Assembly: GCA_025451215.1 (NCBI GenBank)
Contig: JANWKU010000095.1
Span: 1 to 37,496 of the forward strand
Reading direction: 5' to 3'
DNA from: Terriglobales bacterium
Lineage (GTDB): Bacteria; Acidobacteriota; Terriglobia; Terriglobales; Acidobacteriaceae
Length of the DNA stretch: 37,496 nt
Shown here in pieces: positions 15,255 to 23,614 of the stretch. Below the pieces are notes generated by a model. That model did not search any database, was not told where the DNA came from, and saw only the letters and a list, made by a program, of their open reading frames with translations. Every line of letters starts with the position of its first letter. The first letter of the stretch is position 1. The position numbers were made by a program, and so were the translations under genes.

Positions 15255-17000
15255 TCAGCTCCAGTGGTGCTTCATCGCCCCGGCAAACTTTTTTACGGGA
15301 AGCGTATTGAGCACGTCATCTTTGGTCAGCCACGCGCGCCGGGCCTGCAAAATTCCGTAACGAATCTTCTCGAGATGCGAGGTGTGGTGCGAATCGGTAT
15401 TGATTACGATCTTTACGCCGTGCTGCTTTGCCAGCCTTAAATGGCGATCGCAAAGGTCAAGCCGGTCGGGATAGGAATTTAATTCCATGGCAACTTTGTG
15501 TTTCGCCGCCGCTTTGATTACGGCTTCTATATCGAACTGATAGGCCTCACGCCGAAGCAGCAACCGGCCTGTAGGATGGCCGAGGAAGGAAGTATTGGGA
15601 TTGCTCACAGCTTTCAAAAGACGCTCTGTCATCTCAGCGGGGGCCTGTCCAAACTGCGAATGCACGCTGGCAATCACAAGGTCCATCTGCTCCAGCACCG
15701 AGTCTGAAAGGTCGAGTGCGCCGTCGCCAAGTATGTCCACTTCGATGCCGGCGAATATGGTAATGCCGTCAATTTGCTTATCCGCATCGTGAATACGCTG
15801 AATGTGTTCGACAGCTCGTTTGTCATCCAGACCGTTGGCAAAGGCGAGATTTTTTGAGTGGTCGGTGATGGCCATGTACTTGTAGCCTTTTGCTTTTGCC
15901 GCCTCGGCCATTTCCAGAATCGTGTTGCGGCCATCGGTTTCCACGGTGTGCATGTGCACGTCGCCCTGCAAATCCTCTTTCGTAATGAGCGCGGGCAAAG
16001 CATGCTCCGCAGCGGCGTCAATTTCGCCTCCGTTTTCGCGAAGCTCCGGAGGAATGTAGTCGAGCTTGAGCAGGGAATAGATTTCTTCTTCAGTGCGGTT
16101 GGCGACTGGCTTTCCGTCATCCACGTTCGCTAGGCTGTATTCATTCAGCGTATAGCCCATTTTCAGGGCGCGCTGCCTTAGCGCCACATTGTGGGCTTTT
16201 GACCCGGTGAAGTACTGCATGGCTGCGCCGAAAGATTCCGGAGGAAGCAGGCGCACATCCACTTGCATGCCTCCGCGGAGGCGAAAGCTGACTTTGTTGT
16301 CGCCGCTGGCAATGATTTCCATTAATCCGGGCAGCTTGATAATGTGGGCGATCAGCTCCTGCCGCGAGGCTTCATCACAACACGCTTTGCCGGTGACCAG
16401 AATGTCCAGATCGCCAACCGTCTCGCGGCCGCGGCGCAGCGAGCCGGCGGAAGTCACCTTCTCCACTCCGGCATATCCTTTCAGATGTTCCACGATTTTT
16501 TGCGCCTGGATTTCGGCGGCGTCAATCAGGAAGCGTCCGGCGATGCGTCGATAGTCTTCAATCGCCTTCAAAAGTTTCTGTTCCTGCTTTTCGCCCATGC
16601 GTGGCAACTCGCGAATTTTCCCCTCGCGCGCAAGTTTTCCGACACCTTCAACGTCGCAAACCTGATAAGCGCTCCAGATAAGCGCAATCGTCTTTGGTCC
16701 CAGGCCTTGAATCTTGAGCAGATCGAGCATGGACGGCTTGTACTTGTTCAACATTTCCGAATGCAGCGAGAGTTTGCCGTCACGAAACATTTCCTGCAGG
16801 TTGGCTAGCATTCCCTTGCCAATGCCGGGAATGCCCAATACCTTCTTGGGTTCGGCGATTAAGTCCGCGATCTGTTGTGGGAAAGCTTCAATCGCTTCGG
16901 CGGCATTGCGGTAGGAGCGAATACGGAAAGAGTCCTGCCCGTCAATTTCCAGGAGATCGGCGGTTTCGTAGAGAATTCCGGCGAGGGCTTTGTTGTCCAT
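15255..17000 (-). CDS. polX: DNA polymerase/3'-5' exonuclease PolX
   Basis: 581 aa, the usual bacterial PolX length. Residues 1-90 contain the HhH region (VLGIPGIGKGMLANL); a second HhH follows (LLKIQGLGPKTIAL, 94-107). The polymerase palm shows GSLRRGRETVGDLDIL with catalytic D197 and D199, and the third Asp D248 in MQVDVRLLP. The C-terminal PHP domain starts near 345 with GDVHMHTVETDG (H349, H351), then AITDHSK (D380, H381) and INTDSHHTSHLE. PHP gives Mn-dependent 3'-5' exonuclease and AP-endonuclease activities. The protein acts in base-excision and gap-filling repair. All catalytic residues are present. The stop is 103 bases from the start of the downstream proline-rich gene. Confidence 0.95.
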   Translation of the reverse strand: MDNKALAGILYETADLLEIDGQDSFRIRSYRNAAEAIEAFPQQIADLIAEPKKVLGIPGIGKGMLANLQEMFRDGKLSLHSEMLNKYKPSMLDLLKIQGLGPKTIALIWSAYQVCDVEGVGKLAREGKIRELPRMGEKQEQKLLKAIEDYRRIAGRFLIDAAEIQAQKIVEHLKGYAGVEKVTSAGSLRRGRETVGDLDILVTGKACCDEASRQELIAHIIKLPGLMEIIASGDNKVSFRLRGGMQVDVRLLPPESFGAAMQYFTGSKAHNVALRQRALKMGYTLNEYSLANVDDGKPVANRTEEEIYSLLKLDYIPPELRENGGEIDAAAEHALPALITKEDLQGDVHMHTVETDGRNTILEMAEAAKAKGYKYMAITDHSKNLAFANGLDDKRAVEHIQRIHDADKQIDGITIFAGIEVDILGDGALDLSDSVLEQMDLVIASVHSQFGQAPAEMTERLLKAVSNPNTSFLGHPTGRLLLRREAYQFDIEAVIKAAAKHKVAMELNSYPDRLDLCDRHLRLAKQHGVKIVINTDSHHTSHLEKIRYGILQARRAWLTKDDVLNTLPVKKFAGAMKHHWS

Positions 17001-17125
17001 GCAGCACTTAGGTTAAAGCAACACTTGCGGAAGGGGAAGCGGAGGCTGGATAGTTTTTCGGTTGCACTGTGAGTGGGAATCCGAACTGGACGCACAGCGT
17101 GGGGATGAAGCGTAATTACTGAGGG

Positions 17126-17353
17126 CTAGGAAATTTTCGTGATATTCGCCGCTTGCGGACCTTTCTGGCCTTGGACTATCTCGAACTCTACCTGGTCACC
17201 TTCTTGCAGACTTTTATAACCTTCCGATGTAATGGCGCTGTAGTGAACGAAAACATCGGGCCCGTCCTCGCGTCCGATAAATCCGTAACCCTTGGCGTTA
17301 TTAAACCACTTGACCGTACCTTTCAGACGTTCCACATATACCCCCCGAGGCAT
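17126..17353 (-). CDS. Cold-shock domain protein (CspA family)
   Basis: 75 aa, one cold-shock domain. It contains [15 protein letters not shown] (RNP1: KGYGFI), DVFVHYSAI (RNP2: VFVHY) and [22 protein letters not shown]. It binds single-stranded nucleic acid and acts as an RNA chaperone. The annotated ATG at 17353 has no Shine-Dalgarno, whereas a GTG at 17335 follows a GGGGGG run by five bases and would give a 69-aa protein closer to canonical length; the GTG may be the true start. It lies between the Nudix gene and polX on the same strand. Confidence 0.93.
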   Translation of the reverse strand: MPRGVYVERLKGTVKWFNNAKGYGFIGREDGPDVFVHYSAITSEGYKSLQEGDQVEFEIVQGQKGPQAANITKIS

Positions 17354-17440
17354 GCGATTTCACAACGGAGCATGCCTCAATTGCTGTCATTGTGCTGCCG
17401 TCATCGGGGCATGTCAAGGGCGGGAAAGACCAAAAAAGCC

Positions 17441-18067
17441 TTATTTTTTGCCTTTGTGGGAATTACGGGTCTGCGCGAGCCAGAGAACTCCGGAGATAGT
17501 TTTTGCATCACGGATGGTTTGGTTCATTACCATGCCGACCGCTTTAGAAAGTGGAATGAAACGAACCTGGATAACTTCGTCGGCTTCGGGTTGAGCTTTG
17601 CCGGCGCGGAGATCTCGCGCCAGATAGATGGACATAGCTTCGGCGACGAAACCCGGACTCGCCCAAAAACGTATGATGCGTTTCCAACGGGCCGCGCTGT
17701 ATCCGGTTTCCTCTAGCAGTTCACGCTTGGCGGCGGCGAGTTCTTTTTCCCCTTTATCAATGCGTCCTGCAGGAAGTTCCCACAAGTAGCGTTCCGCGGC
17801 GTGTCGGTACTGGCGCTCAAATAATATCTGCGGTTCTTTCTCTTTCCGGCCCTCATCAATCGCCAGTACGACGATGGAACCGGTGTGATGCACAATGTCG
17901 CGCCGCGCGCGAATCCCCGAGGGTTCCAGCACGTCATCAGTCGTCACAGAAAACGCTGGGCCGCGATAGACCTCGCGGCGGGAAAGAAGACGCGCTTTCT
18001 TGTTCAAAGATTTCTTCGGAGAAGATTTTTTGCGTGAAGTTGAAGCAGCAGATGAAGATTTCCTCAT
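17441..18067 (-). CDS. Nudix hydrolase, ADP-ribose pyrophosphatase-like
   Basis: 208 aa. The Nudix box is complete: a Gly, five residues, Glu, seven residues, then RELLEETGY (about 100-122 region, GRIDKGE..REL.EE.G). Upstream, RQYRHAAERYLWELPAG matches NudF-type ADP-ribose pyrophosphatases. The C-terminal EADEVIQVRFIPLSKAV segment is also typical. It hydrolyses a nucleoside diphosphate linked to another moiety, probably ADP-ribose. The first 30 residues are Lys/Ser-rich and likely a disordered tail. Start ATG 18067. Confidence 0.9.
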   Translation of the reverse strand: MRKSSSAASTSRKKSSPKKSLNKKARLLSRREVYRGPAFSVTTDDVLEPSGIRARRDIVHHTGSIVVLAIDEGRKEKEPQILFERQYRHAAERYLWELPAGRIDKGEKELAAAKRELLEETGYSAARWKRIIRFWASPGFVAEAMSIYLARDLRAGKAQPEADEVIQVRFIPLSKAVGMVMNQTIRDAKTISGVLWLAQTRNSHKGKK

Positions 18068-18128
18068 GAAGATACTATAAGCGAGGCGGGTAGGTCGTCG
18101 CAGTGACGGAAATGGGTCGCAACTGTGG

Positions 18129-18845
18129 CTAACTAGAGAGCAGGCCAGCGCAGGAGTCTATGCACAAGTCCGGAGAATAAGCCTGCAACTCGCTCAGCGA
18201 AAAAATTCCCGTGCTTACGGCAATGATGGGCGCATTGGCAGCCTTCGCCGCTTTGATGTCCTCGGGAGTATCTCCTACAAAACAGACTGTAGCGTGCGTG
18301 CCCAGTCTTGCCTTGGCCTCCCGCACCGCCAGGCAAAAAATATCACTCCGCATCTCGGTGCAGTCGCTATAGCAGCCAAAGGTGAAAAAGTCGCGCAGCC
18401 TCGCCGCCGCGATTTTTTGCCAGCCGACGCTTTCCAGGTTTCCTGATGCGACCCCCAGTAACTTGCCTGAATTCTTAAGTGCGGCTAGTACCTCGGGGAT
18501 CGCGGGGCAGACCTCGGCCACAATCTCATCTCTGTGATCCGACACTTCGCGGCAGATTACTTCCAACGCAGGCGCGAGTTTTTCTTCAAACGCGACGTCT
18601 GCAATGCCGGCTCGTAGCAGCGCGGCGCGCAAAATGCCAAGGTCGGTTTTGCCGTGGTAGGCAATGCCCTCGATGGTCGTATCTACGCCGTAAACTTCCA
18701 GCATGGCCTGGTTCAAGGCGTTCCAATGAACAAAGTCTCGCGTGACCAGCATAGTGCCGTCAATATCGAAGAGGTACGCGTCCGCATTTTGCCAGCGGAA
18801 AGCGCCTGGCGTCGGCGGTTGAAGCTGGCTGGAGGTCAGGTCCAT
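18129..18845 (-). CDS. HAD-superfamily phosphatase, phosphoglycolate phosphatase-like
   Basis: 238 aa. Motif I DIDGT lies near residue 27 (YLFDIDGTMLVTRD, where the first Asp is the nucleophile). The helical cap follows, motif II is in LLGVASGN, and motifs III/IV are GDTPEDIKAAKAA, with a paired Asp for Mg. The layout is that of subfamily IA phosphatases such as Gph. Substrate specificity cannot be read from the sequence. The start is 5 bases after the stop of the YmdB-type gene, so the two are co-transcribed. Confidence 0.85.
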   Translation of the reverse strand: MDLTSSQLQPPTPGAFRWQNADAYLFDIDGTMLVTRDFVHWNALNQAMLEVYGVDTTIEGIAYHGKTDLGILRAALLRAGIADVAFEEKLAPALEVICREVSDHRDEIVAEVCPAIPEVLAALKNSGKLLGVASGNLESVGWQKIAAARLRDFFTFGCYSDCTEMRSDIFCLAVREAKARLGTHATVCFVGDTPEDIKAAKAANAPIIAVSTGIFSLSELQAYSPDLCIDSCAGLLSS

Positions 18846-18850
18846 CGAGG

Positions 18851-19642
18851 TTACTTCACCATGATTCTTTCAATGCTCTTCGCGCGGCCCGTGGTTTCGT
18901 CGCAATCCACCAGCACGGCGCATAAGCGAACATCTCCGATGGCAGCCTCAAAGCGGACCGGCATATTATTCAGGAACCGTCCGATGACCAACTCTTTTTT
19001 TACGCCAATCACGCTGTCGTAAGGCCCGGTCATGCCGACATCCGTGATGTAAGCCGTACCTTTGGGAAGCACGCGTTCGTCAGCAGTGGGAATGTGCGTG
19101 TGCGTGCCGACCAGAGCGGTGACGCGGCCATCCAAGTACCAGCCGAGAGATATTTTTTCTGAAGTGGCTTCAGCATGAACATCCACGAAGATTACTTTGG
19201 CCTTGATCTCCGCGAGCAGTTTGTCGGCCATGCGGAAAGGATCGTCATTCGAGGCCATGAATACCCGGCCCTGCAAATTAATGACCGCATAAGGCACTCC
19301 GTTTTTTTGACCTTCGTAAAACCCCCAGCCGGGCAAGCCCGCAGCGTAGTTCGCCGGGCGTAAAACTTTGCGGGCCGGGCTATGCGGATTGCCGCTGGCC
19401 ATTTCGTAATAGTCAATGATTTCGCGCTTGTCCCAAATATGGTTGCCCGTAGTGAGTACGTCAATGCCTAATTCAAACAGTTCCTCGGCGAGTGCGGCCG
19501 TAATTCCAAACCCAGCTGCGGAGTTTTCTCCGTTGGCTAAAATCAAATCCACCGAATGCTCGCGCACAAGTTCAGCCAGGCGTTCCCGCACAATGGTCCG
19601 GCCTGGCTTGCCGAAAATATCACCGATAAAAAGAATTCGCAT
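18851..19642 (-). CDS. ymdB: YmdB-family metallophosphoesterase (2',3'-cyclic nucleotide phosphodiesterase type)
   Basis: 263 aa. The family signature is complete: GDIFGKPGR (metal-binding Asp8), NGENSAAGFG (Asn, Glu), TTGNHIWDKRE (Asn-His), and GTHTHIPTADERVLPKGTAYITDVGMTGP with two metal-binding His residues. Proteins of this type (Bacillus YmdB, TIGR00282) cleave 2',3'-cyclic nucleotides, and YmdB affects biofilm and sporulation gene expression. The molecular role in this host is unknown. It leads the small unit ymdB-HAD. Confidence 0.92.
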   Translation of the reverse strand: MRILFIGDIFGKPGRTIVRERLAELVREHSVDLILANGENSAAGFGITAALAEELFELGIDVLTTGNHIWDKREIIDYYEMASGNPHSPARKVLRPANYAAGLPGWGFYEGQKNGVPYAVINLQGRVFMASNDDPFRMADKLLAEIKAKVIFVDVHAEATSEKISLGWYLDGRVTALVGTHTHIPTADERVLPKGTAYITDVGMTGPYDSVIGVKKELVIGRFLNNMPVRFEAAIGDVRLCAVLVDCDETTGRAKSIERIMVK

Positions 19643-19701
19643 ATGGAATCTTCGATACTAACACGCGATTTTTATCGGAATGCGGTACGGCTGCCAACTG
19701 C

Positions 19702-21246
19702 TCAGTGGATTTCCGCGGTCTTGAGGAAATCGTAACTTCCCGCGGGATTGAGCGTGAGGTTTGTGACTCGTTTGGACGCGACTAACACATTGTCGAGGTA
19801 CCACAAATTGATGTAAGGCTCTTGTTGCGCGAGGATTTGCTGAAGCTCAGCGTAAATTTGTTTGCGCTTGTTCTGATCAAGTTCCTGCCGGCCTTCGGCG
19901 ATCAATTCATCCACTCGGGCGTTTGCGAAGTGGCCGCGATTCACGCCGTGCGGAGGAAATCTTTGAGAATCGAAAACGTATTCAAAAATATCCGGATCTT
20001 CATTTCCTCCCACCCAGCGTAGAGAGTAGAACTGAAATTCTCCGTGAGTGACGTCGGAAAAGAACGTGGCGAATTCGAAGCTGCGAATATCTAAAGCGAT
20101 ACCGACTGCGTGTAACTGCTGCTGCAACACAGCCGCAAGTAATCGGCCTGTTTCTTCCGTTGCCGTCTTCATAACGATGTGGAAGCGCACGCCGTTCATG
20201 GCTGGATAGCCCGCTGCATCAAGCAACTGGCGGGCGCGTTCGGGATCGTAATTGTACTTCTGAACTTGATCGTTGTAGGCCCAGCTCTCCGGCGGCAGTA
20301 CGCTGGCTGCGGGGCGTGCATAATCGCGCCATAGATATTTGATTAGCGGCCCGCGATCAATGGCATACGCGATGGCCTGGCGAACGCGCACATCTTTCAG
20401 AACTGGATCGCTCAAATTGAACGCCAAATATTGAAGCTCCGTTCCCGGCGCGCGCAGCACTTGCAATGTTGGTTGCTTTTGAAGCGCGAGAACTGTATCG
20501 GGGGCAAAGGCATTGATGCCCACATCCGCGCTGCCTTTGCGAAGTTCCAGAGCGCGCGTGGTAGGGTCCGGCACAACCGCAAAGCGAACGCGTTGAATCT
20601 TCGGTTCCGCTCCCCAGTAATGATCGTTGCGTTCAATGACTACATCCTGGTCCTGGTGCGCGCGTACAAAACGAAAAGGCCCCGAGCCTATGGGATGCGC
20701 TGTAATTTCACTTCCGCTACCGTAGGGCACGATGCCAATGGCTCCATCGGAAAGATTCCATAGCAAAGCCGCGAACGGTTCTTTAAGGTGAAAAATCACT
20801 GTGTAGTCATCAGGCGCATCAATGTGGTCCACGTATTTGTACACGTCAGACTTCGTGCTGATTATTTTGTGCTGCATGAGGGAGTCGAAAGTCCACTTCA
20901 CATCGCGGGAGGTGAGAGGCCTACCATTGTGAAAGTAAACGCCATGATGAAGATGAAAAATATAAGTAAGTGGATTGGGTATCTCCCAGCTCTCCGCCAG
21001 CGCTGGCTTCATATTTAAGTGTTCGTCGCGGTCGAGCAGGTCATCGAAGATCAGCGAATCAATGCGCTCCGATTGCGCGTCAATGCCCACGCGCGGATCC
21101 AGATTGGTAGGGCTACTCTCAATAATCATCACTAAGGTGTTTGGGTCAGGCGCGTGCGAGCAGGAGAGCGACGTCAAAAGCAACATGCCAATTACGGTAA
21201 GGAGAAGTATTAGACGAAGCCTTTTGCGGGGGAACATCTTAAGCAT
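19702..21246 (-). CDS. ABC-transporter oligopeptide-binding lipoprotein (SBP_bac_5)
   Basis: 514 aa from ATG 21246. The frame extends 44 codons upstream inside anmK, but the lipoprotein signal (RKRLRLILLLTVIGMLLLTSLSC, with Cys as lipid anchor) fixes the start here. AAGG lies six bases upstream, and the start overlaps the stop of anmK by eight bases. The mature protein has the family-typical TNLDPRVG, HHGVYFHNGRPLTSRDVKWTF, PIGSGPFRFV and AIAYAIDRGPLI segments. It binds a peptide-like ligand for an ABC importer; no permease genes are adjacent. With nagZ and anmK upstream, murein peptide is a reasonable guess at the ligand, but this is inference. Confidence 0.9.
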   Translation of the reverse strand: MLKMFPRKRLRLILLLTVIGMLLLTSLSCSHAPDPNTLVMIIESSPTNLDPRVGIDAQSERIDSLIFDDLLDRDEHLNMKPALAESWEIPNPLTYIFHLHHGVYFHNGRPLTSRDVKWTFDSLMQHKIISTKSDVYKYVDHIDAPDDYTVIFHLKEPFAALLWNLSDGAIGIVPYGSGSEITAHPIGSGPFRFVRAHQDQDVVIERNDHYWGAEPKIQRVRFAVVPDPTTRALELRKGSADVGINAFAPDTVLALQKQPTLQVLRAPGTELQYLAFNLSDPVLKDVRVRQAIAYAIDRGPLIKYLWRDYARPAASVLPPESWAYNDQVQKYNYDPERARQLLDAAGYPAMNGVRFHIVMKTATEETGRLLAAVLQQQLHAVGIALDIRSFEFATFFSDVTHGEFQFYSLRWVGGNEDPDIFEYVFDSQRFPPHGVNRGHFANARVDELIAEGRQELDQNKRKQIYAELQQILAQQEPYINLWYLDNVLVASKRVTNLTLNPAGSYDFLKTAEIH

Positions 21247-22381
21247 AGGAAACCTTGCCGAGAATTGCCGGTTTGCTCGCCCCCGTGGCTGAGGGAACAT
21301 TCGATGGCCGGCGATGCCAGGTTTGATATGCCAGCACAGCAAATGCTGCGGCCTCTTTGGCTTCTGAAGGAATTCCAAATTCGTCCGAGAAGCGTAACTT
21401 TAATCCCAGCGGTGAAAGTTCGTTGGCGAGCGCGGCCATGAGCGTCGGATTTTTCGTTCCGCCTCCTGACGCAATAAATTCCGAAAACTTTCCTCGGGGA
21501 AGAACGAACCGCCGCACCGCATGGGCAATCGAACGCGCCGTGAGGGCCGTCGCGGTCGCCACAATGTCTGGAGCGTGCGCCGCGCGTCCATGCTTGCGGA
21601 TAAACTCCCGTGTGAACTCCCGGCCAAACTCTTCGCGGCCAGCGGTCTTGGGAGGCTTCGTCGAGAAAAGTGGCAACTTCAAGATGTGGGAGATCACTTT
21701 ATCCGACGGAGTTCCCAAGGCCGCTGTCCTGCCATCCTTATCAAAAGGTTTGTGTAGTAACTGCTCCATAACTGCGTCTATCACCATATTGCCGGGGCCG
21801 GTGTCGAAGGCAAATATTTTTTGCGGGGAAGCATTCGCCGGAATAGCGGTCAGGTTGGCGATGCCCCCGATGTTTTGCACGATGCGTCCAACGCGATTGT
21901 CTCGATAGAGAAGGTAGTCGAGAAAAGGAACCAGCGGCGCGCCCTTTCCGCCCGCAGCCATGTCCGCTGGACGAAAATCCGAAACGACTGGAATGCCTAG
22001 CCGCGACGCCAGAACAGCACCTTCTCCCATTTGCCACGTCACCGCTATTTTTCTTCCAAGGAATTTCGCGGCCTCTCCCTGATGATAGATGGTTTGGCCG
22101 TGGCATCCGGCAAGTTCGGCCTTGATGCGAAATTGTTTCTGGGTTTTCAGCACTGTCTCGGCGTACAACTCAGCTAAAACAAAATTAAGGCGGGACAAAT
22201 CAGCCACAGCGGCACGGGGAGCGTTCATGGCCTCCAAAACAGCGCGGCGTACTTGTTGTGGGTAGGGATATTCCGCATGACCCAGGAGGGTGATTCCGTG
22301 CCTGCTGTATCCGGTGATTCGCATCAGCGCGACGTTAATTCCATCCGCTGAAGTTCCGCTCATGATTCCCGCGACAATCAT
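21239..22381 (-). CDS. anmK: Anhydro-N-acetylmuramic acid kinase
   Basis: 380 aa, the usual length. The N-terminal GIMSGTSADGINVALM phosphate-binding signature and GCHGQTIYHQGE, NIGGIANLT and FDTGPGNMVIDAVM segments identify AnmK of the ASKHA kinase family; EFIASGGGTKNPTLM supplies the C-terminal nucleotide-binding part. It converts anhydroMurNAc to MurNAc-6-phosphate in peptidoglycan recycling. It lies downstream of nagZ (88 bases) and overlaps the start of the peptide-binding lipoprotein gene. The recycling steps are thus adjacent here. Confidence 0.96.
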   Translation of the reverse strand: MIVAGIMSGTSADGINVALMRITGYSRHGITLLGHAEYPYPQQVRRAVLEAMNAPRAAVADLSRLNFVLAELYAETVLKTQKQFRIKAELAGCHGQTIYHQGEAAKFLGRKIAVTWQMGEGAVLASRLGIPVVSDFRPADMAAGGKGAPLVPFLDYLLYRDNRVGRIVQNIGGIANLTAIPANASPQKIFAFDTGPGNMVIDAVMEQLLHKPFDKDGRTAALGTPSDKVISHILKLPLFSTKPPKTAGREEFGREFTREFIRKHGRAAHAPDIVATATALTARSIAHAVRRFVLPRGKFSEFIASGGGTKNPTLMAALANELSPLGLKLRFSDEFGIPSEAKEAAAFAVLAYQTWHRRPSNVPSATGASKPAILGKVSYA

Positions 22382-22469
22382 ATTTGGTGGAGTATGACTC
22401 CATCACTATGCCGGATTGAAGTATTCATGCGGAAGTTCTCTTCTGGATGCGGCTTAGTATGAATGCGGC

Positions 22470-23609
22470 TTAGATGGAAGCGCGGCCGGGCGCGACTTCC
22501 TGTGTAGGTTTAGTCAGCAGGACCTTTTCGCTAAACTCCGCCAACTGCCGCGATAGTTTCTCGATCTTCTCCGCGCTGGGCGCGGGAACTCTTCGCCTTA
22601 GTTCAATGGATTGTTTCTTGAAGGCCCGGATTCTCGCTGCGGATTCCGCCACTCGCCGCGCAAAGCGCTTATCGCGCGCGGCTTCTTTAACAAGCGCCTC
22701 ATAGGCCCGTTCCACAAACTCGCGCTGCCTGCAGATCAGGCAAAGATCGCCGCCCGCGCGAATATGCTCGATAGCCGCTTGTTCAATGGATGCCGCCGCC
22801 AGCACGCCTCCCATCTCTAGATCGTCTGAAACAATCAATCCGCGGGAACCAATTTTCTTGCGCAACACTTCGGTGATCCATTTTCGGGAGAGCGACGCGG
22901 GCCTACGGTCGCTGGTGACGCCAGAATAAGTGGCATGGCCGACGAGCACCATGGGAAACTCTTTTCGCATGGCGCGGTAGGGATACAAATCTTGCTGCCA
23001 CAATTGTTTCCATGATCTCGTTACTTCTGGCAGCGCATGATGGGTGTCGAGATTTCCACCGCCTAATCCGGGGAAATGTTTGCCAGCTCCCAAAATTCCA
23101 ACGAAAAGCAAACCTGCCAGAAATTCTCGTGCATAGATCACGGCTTGTTCAGGATCAGACGAAACAGCCCGCGAACTCATCACCGTGCGGGAAGCTTCAA
23201 GCGCCAGATCCACGACGGGAGCAAAGTCGGTGTTGAAGCCCAGAGCGCGGCAGCAGGCGCCAATAATTTTGCCGTGCTTGTGAAACAGCTTACGATCGCT
23301 GCTAGCGAAAACATCGGCTGCCGAAGGAGATGGCCCAATCACATTACGAAAACGATCTACCCTTCCGCCTTCCATGTCCACGCAAGTGAACGTAGGCGTG
23401 GCGACTAGCCGCCGGCAATCCTGAAGAAGTTTGTGAGTTTGTACGGGACTGAGAATATTGCGGGCGAAAAGAATTACTCCGGAAGGCTGAATTGTCTGCA
23501 ATAGAGAGGCGAGGGAAGCTGACAATTCCGCATCTTCAAAACCGATAATTAATAGCTGTCCGATATCGCTCTGAATTTTTTTGCTTTTGGCCACTCTTGC
23601 TCTCGGCAT
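22470..23609 (-). CDS. nagZ: Beta-N-acetylhexosaminidase (GH3, NagZ-type)
   Basis: 379 aa from ATG 23609; a TTG at 23618 overlaps the mutS stop and would add three residues. GH3 features: GVILFARNI, TCVDMEGGRVDRF, AGKHFPGLGGGNLDTHHALPEV with the catalytic His loop (DTHH), and the nucleophile region GLIVSDDLEMGGV. NagZ removes GlcNAc from anhydroMurNAc-peptides in the cytoplasm, feeding AnmK downstream. The KHFPG loop reads LGGG rather than GHGDT, a variation seen in some family members. It follows mutS directly, so translation is probably coupled. Confidence 0.93.
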   Translation of the reverse strand: MPRARVAKSKKIQSDIGQLLIIGFEDAELSASLASLLQTIQPSGVILFARNILSPVQTHKLLQDCRRLVATPTFTCVDMEGGRVDRFRNVIGPSPSAADVFASSDRKLFHKHGKIIGACCRALGFNTDFAPVVDLALEASRTVMSSRAVSSDPEQAVIYAREFLAGLLFVGILGAGKHFPGLGGGNLDTHHALPEVTRSWKQLWQQDLYPYRAMRKEFPMVLVGHATYSGVTSDRRPASLSRKWITEVLRKKIGSRGLIVSDDLEMGGVLAAASIEQAAIEHIRAGGDLCLICRQREFVERAYEALVKEAARDKRFARRVAESAARIRAFKKQSIELRRRVPAPSAEKIEKLSRQLAEFSEKVLLTKPTQEVAPGRASI

Positions 23610-23614
23610 GCTTT

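Noticed and set aside
17420-17460. Terminator after the Nudix gene
   Set aside because: Runs of A and T around 17430-17450 pair only through A-T bases, too weak to call a rho-independent terminator.
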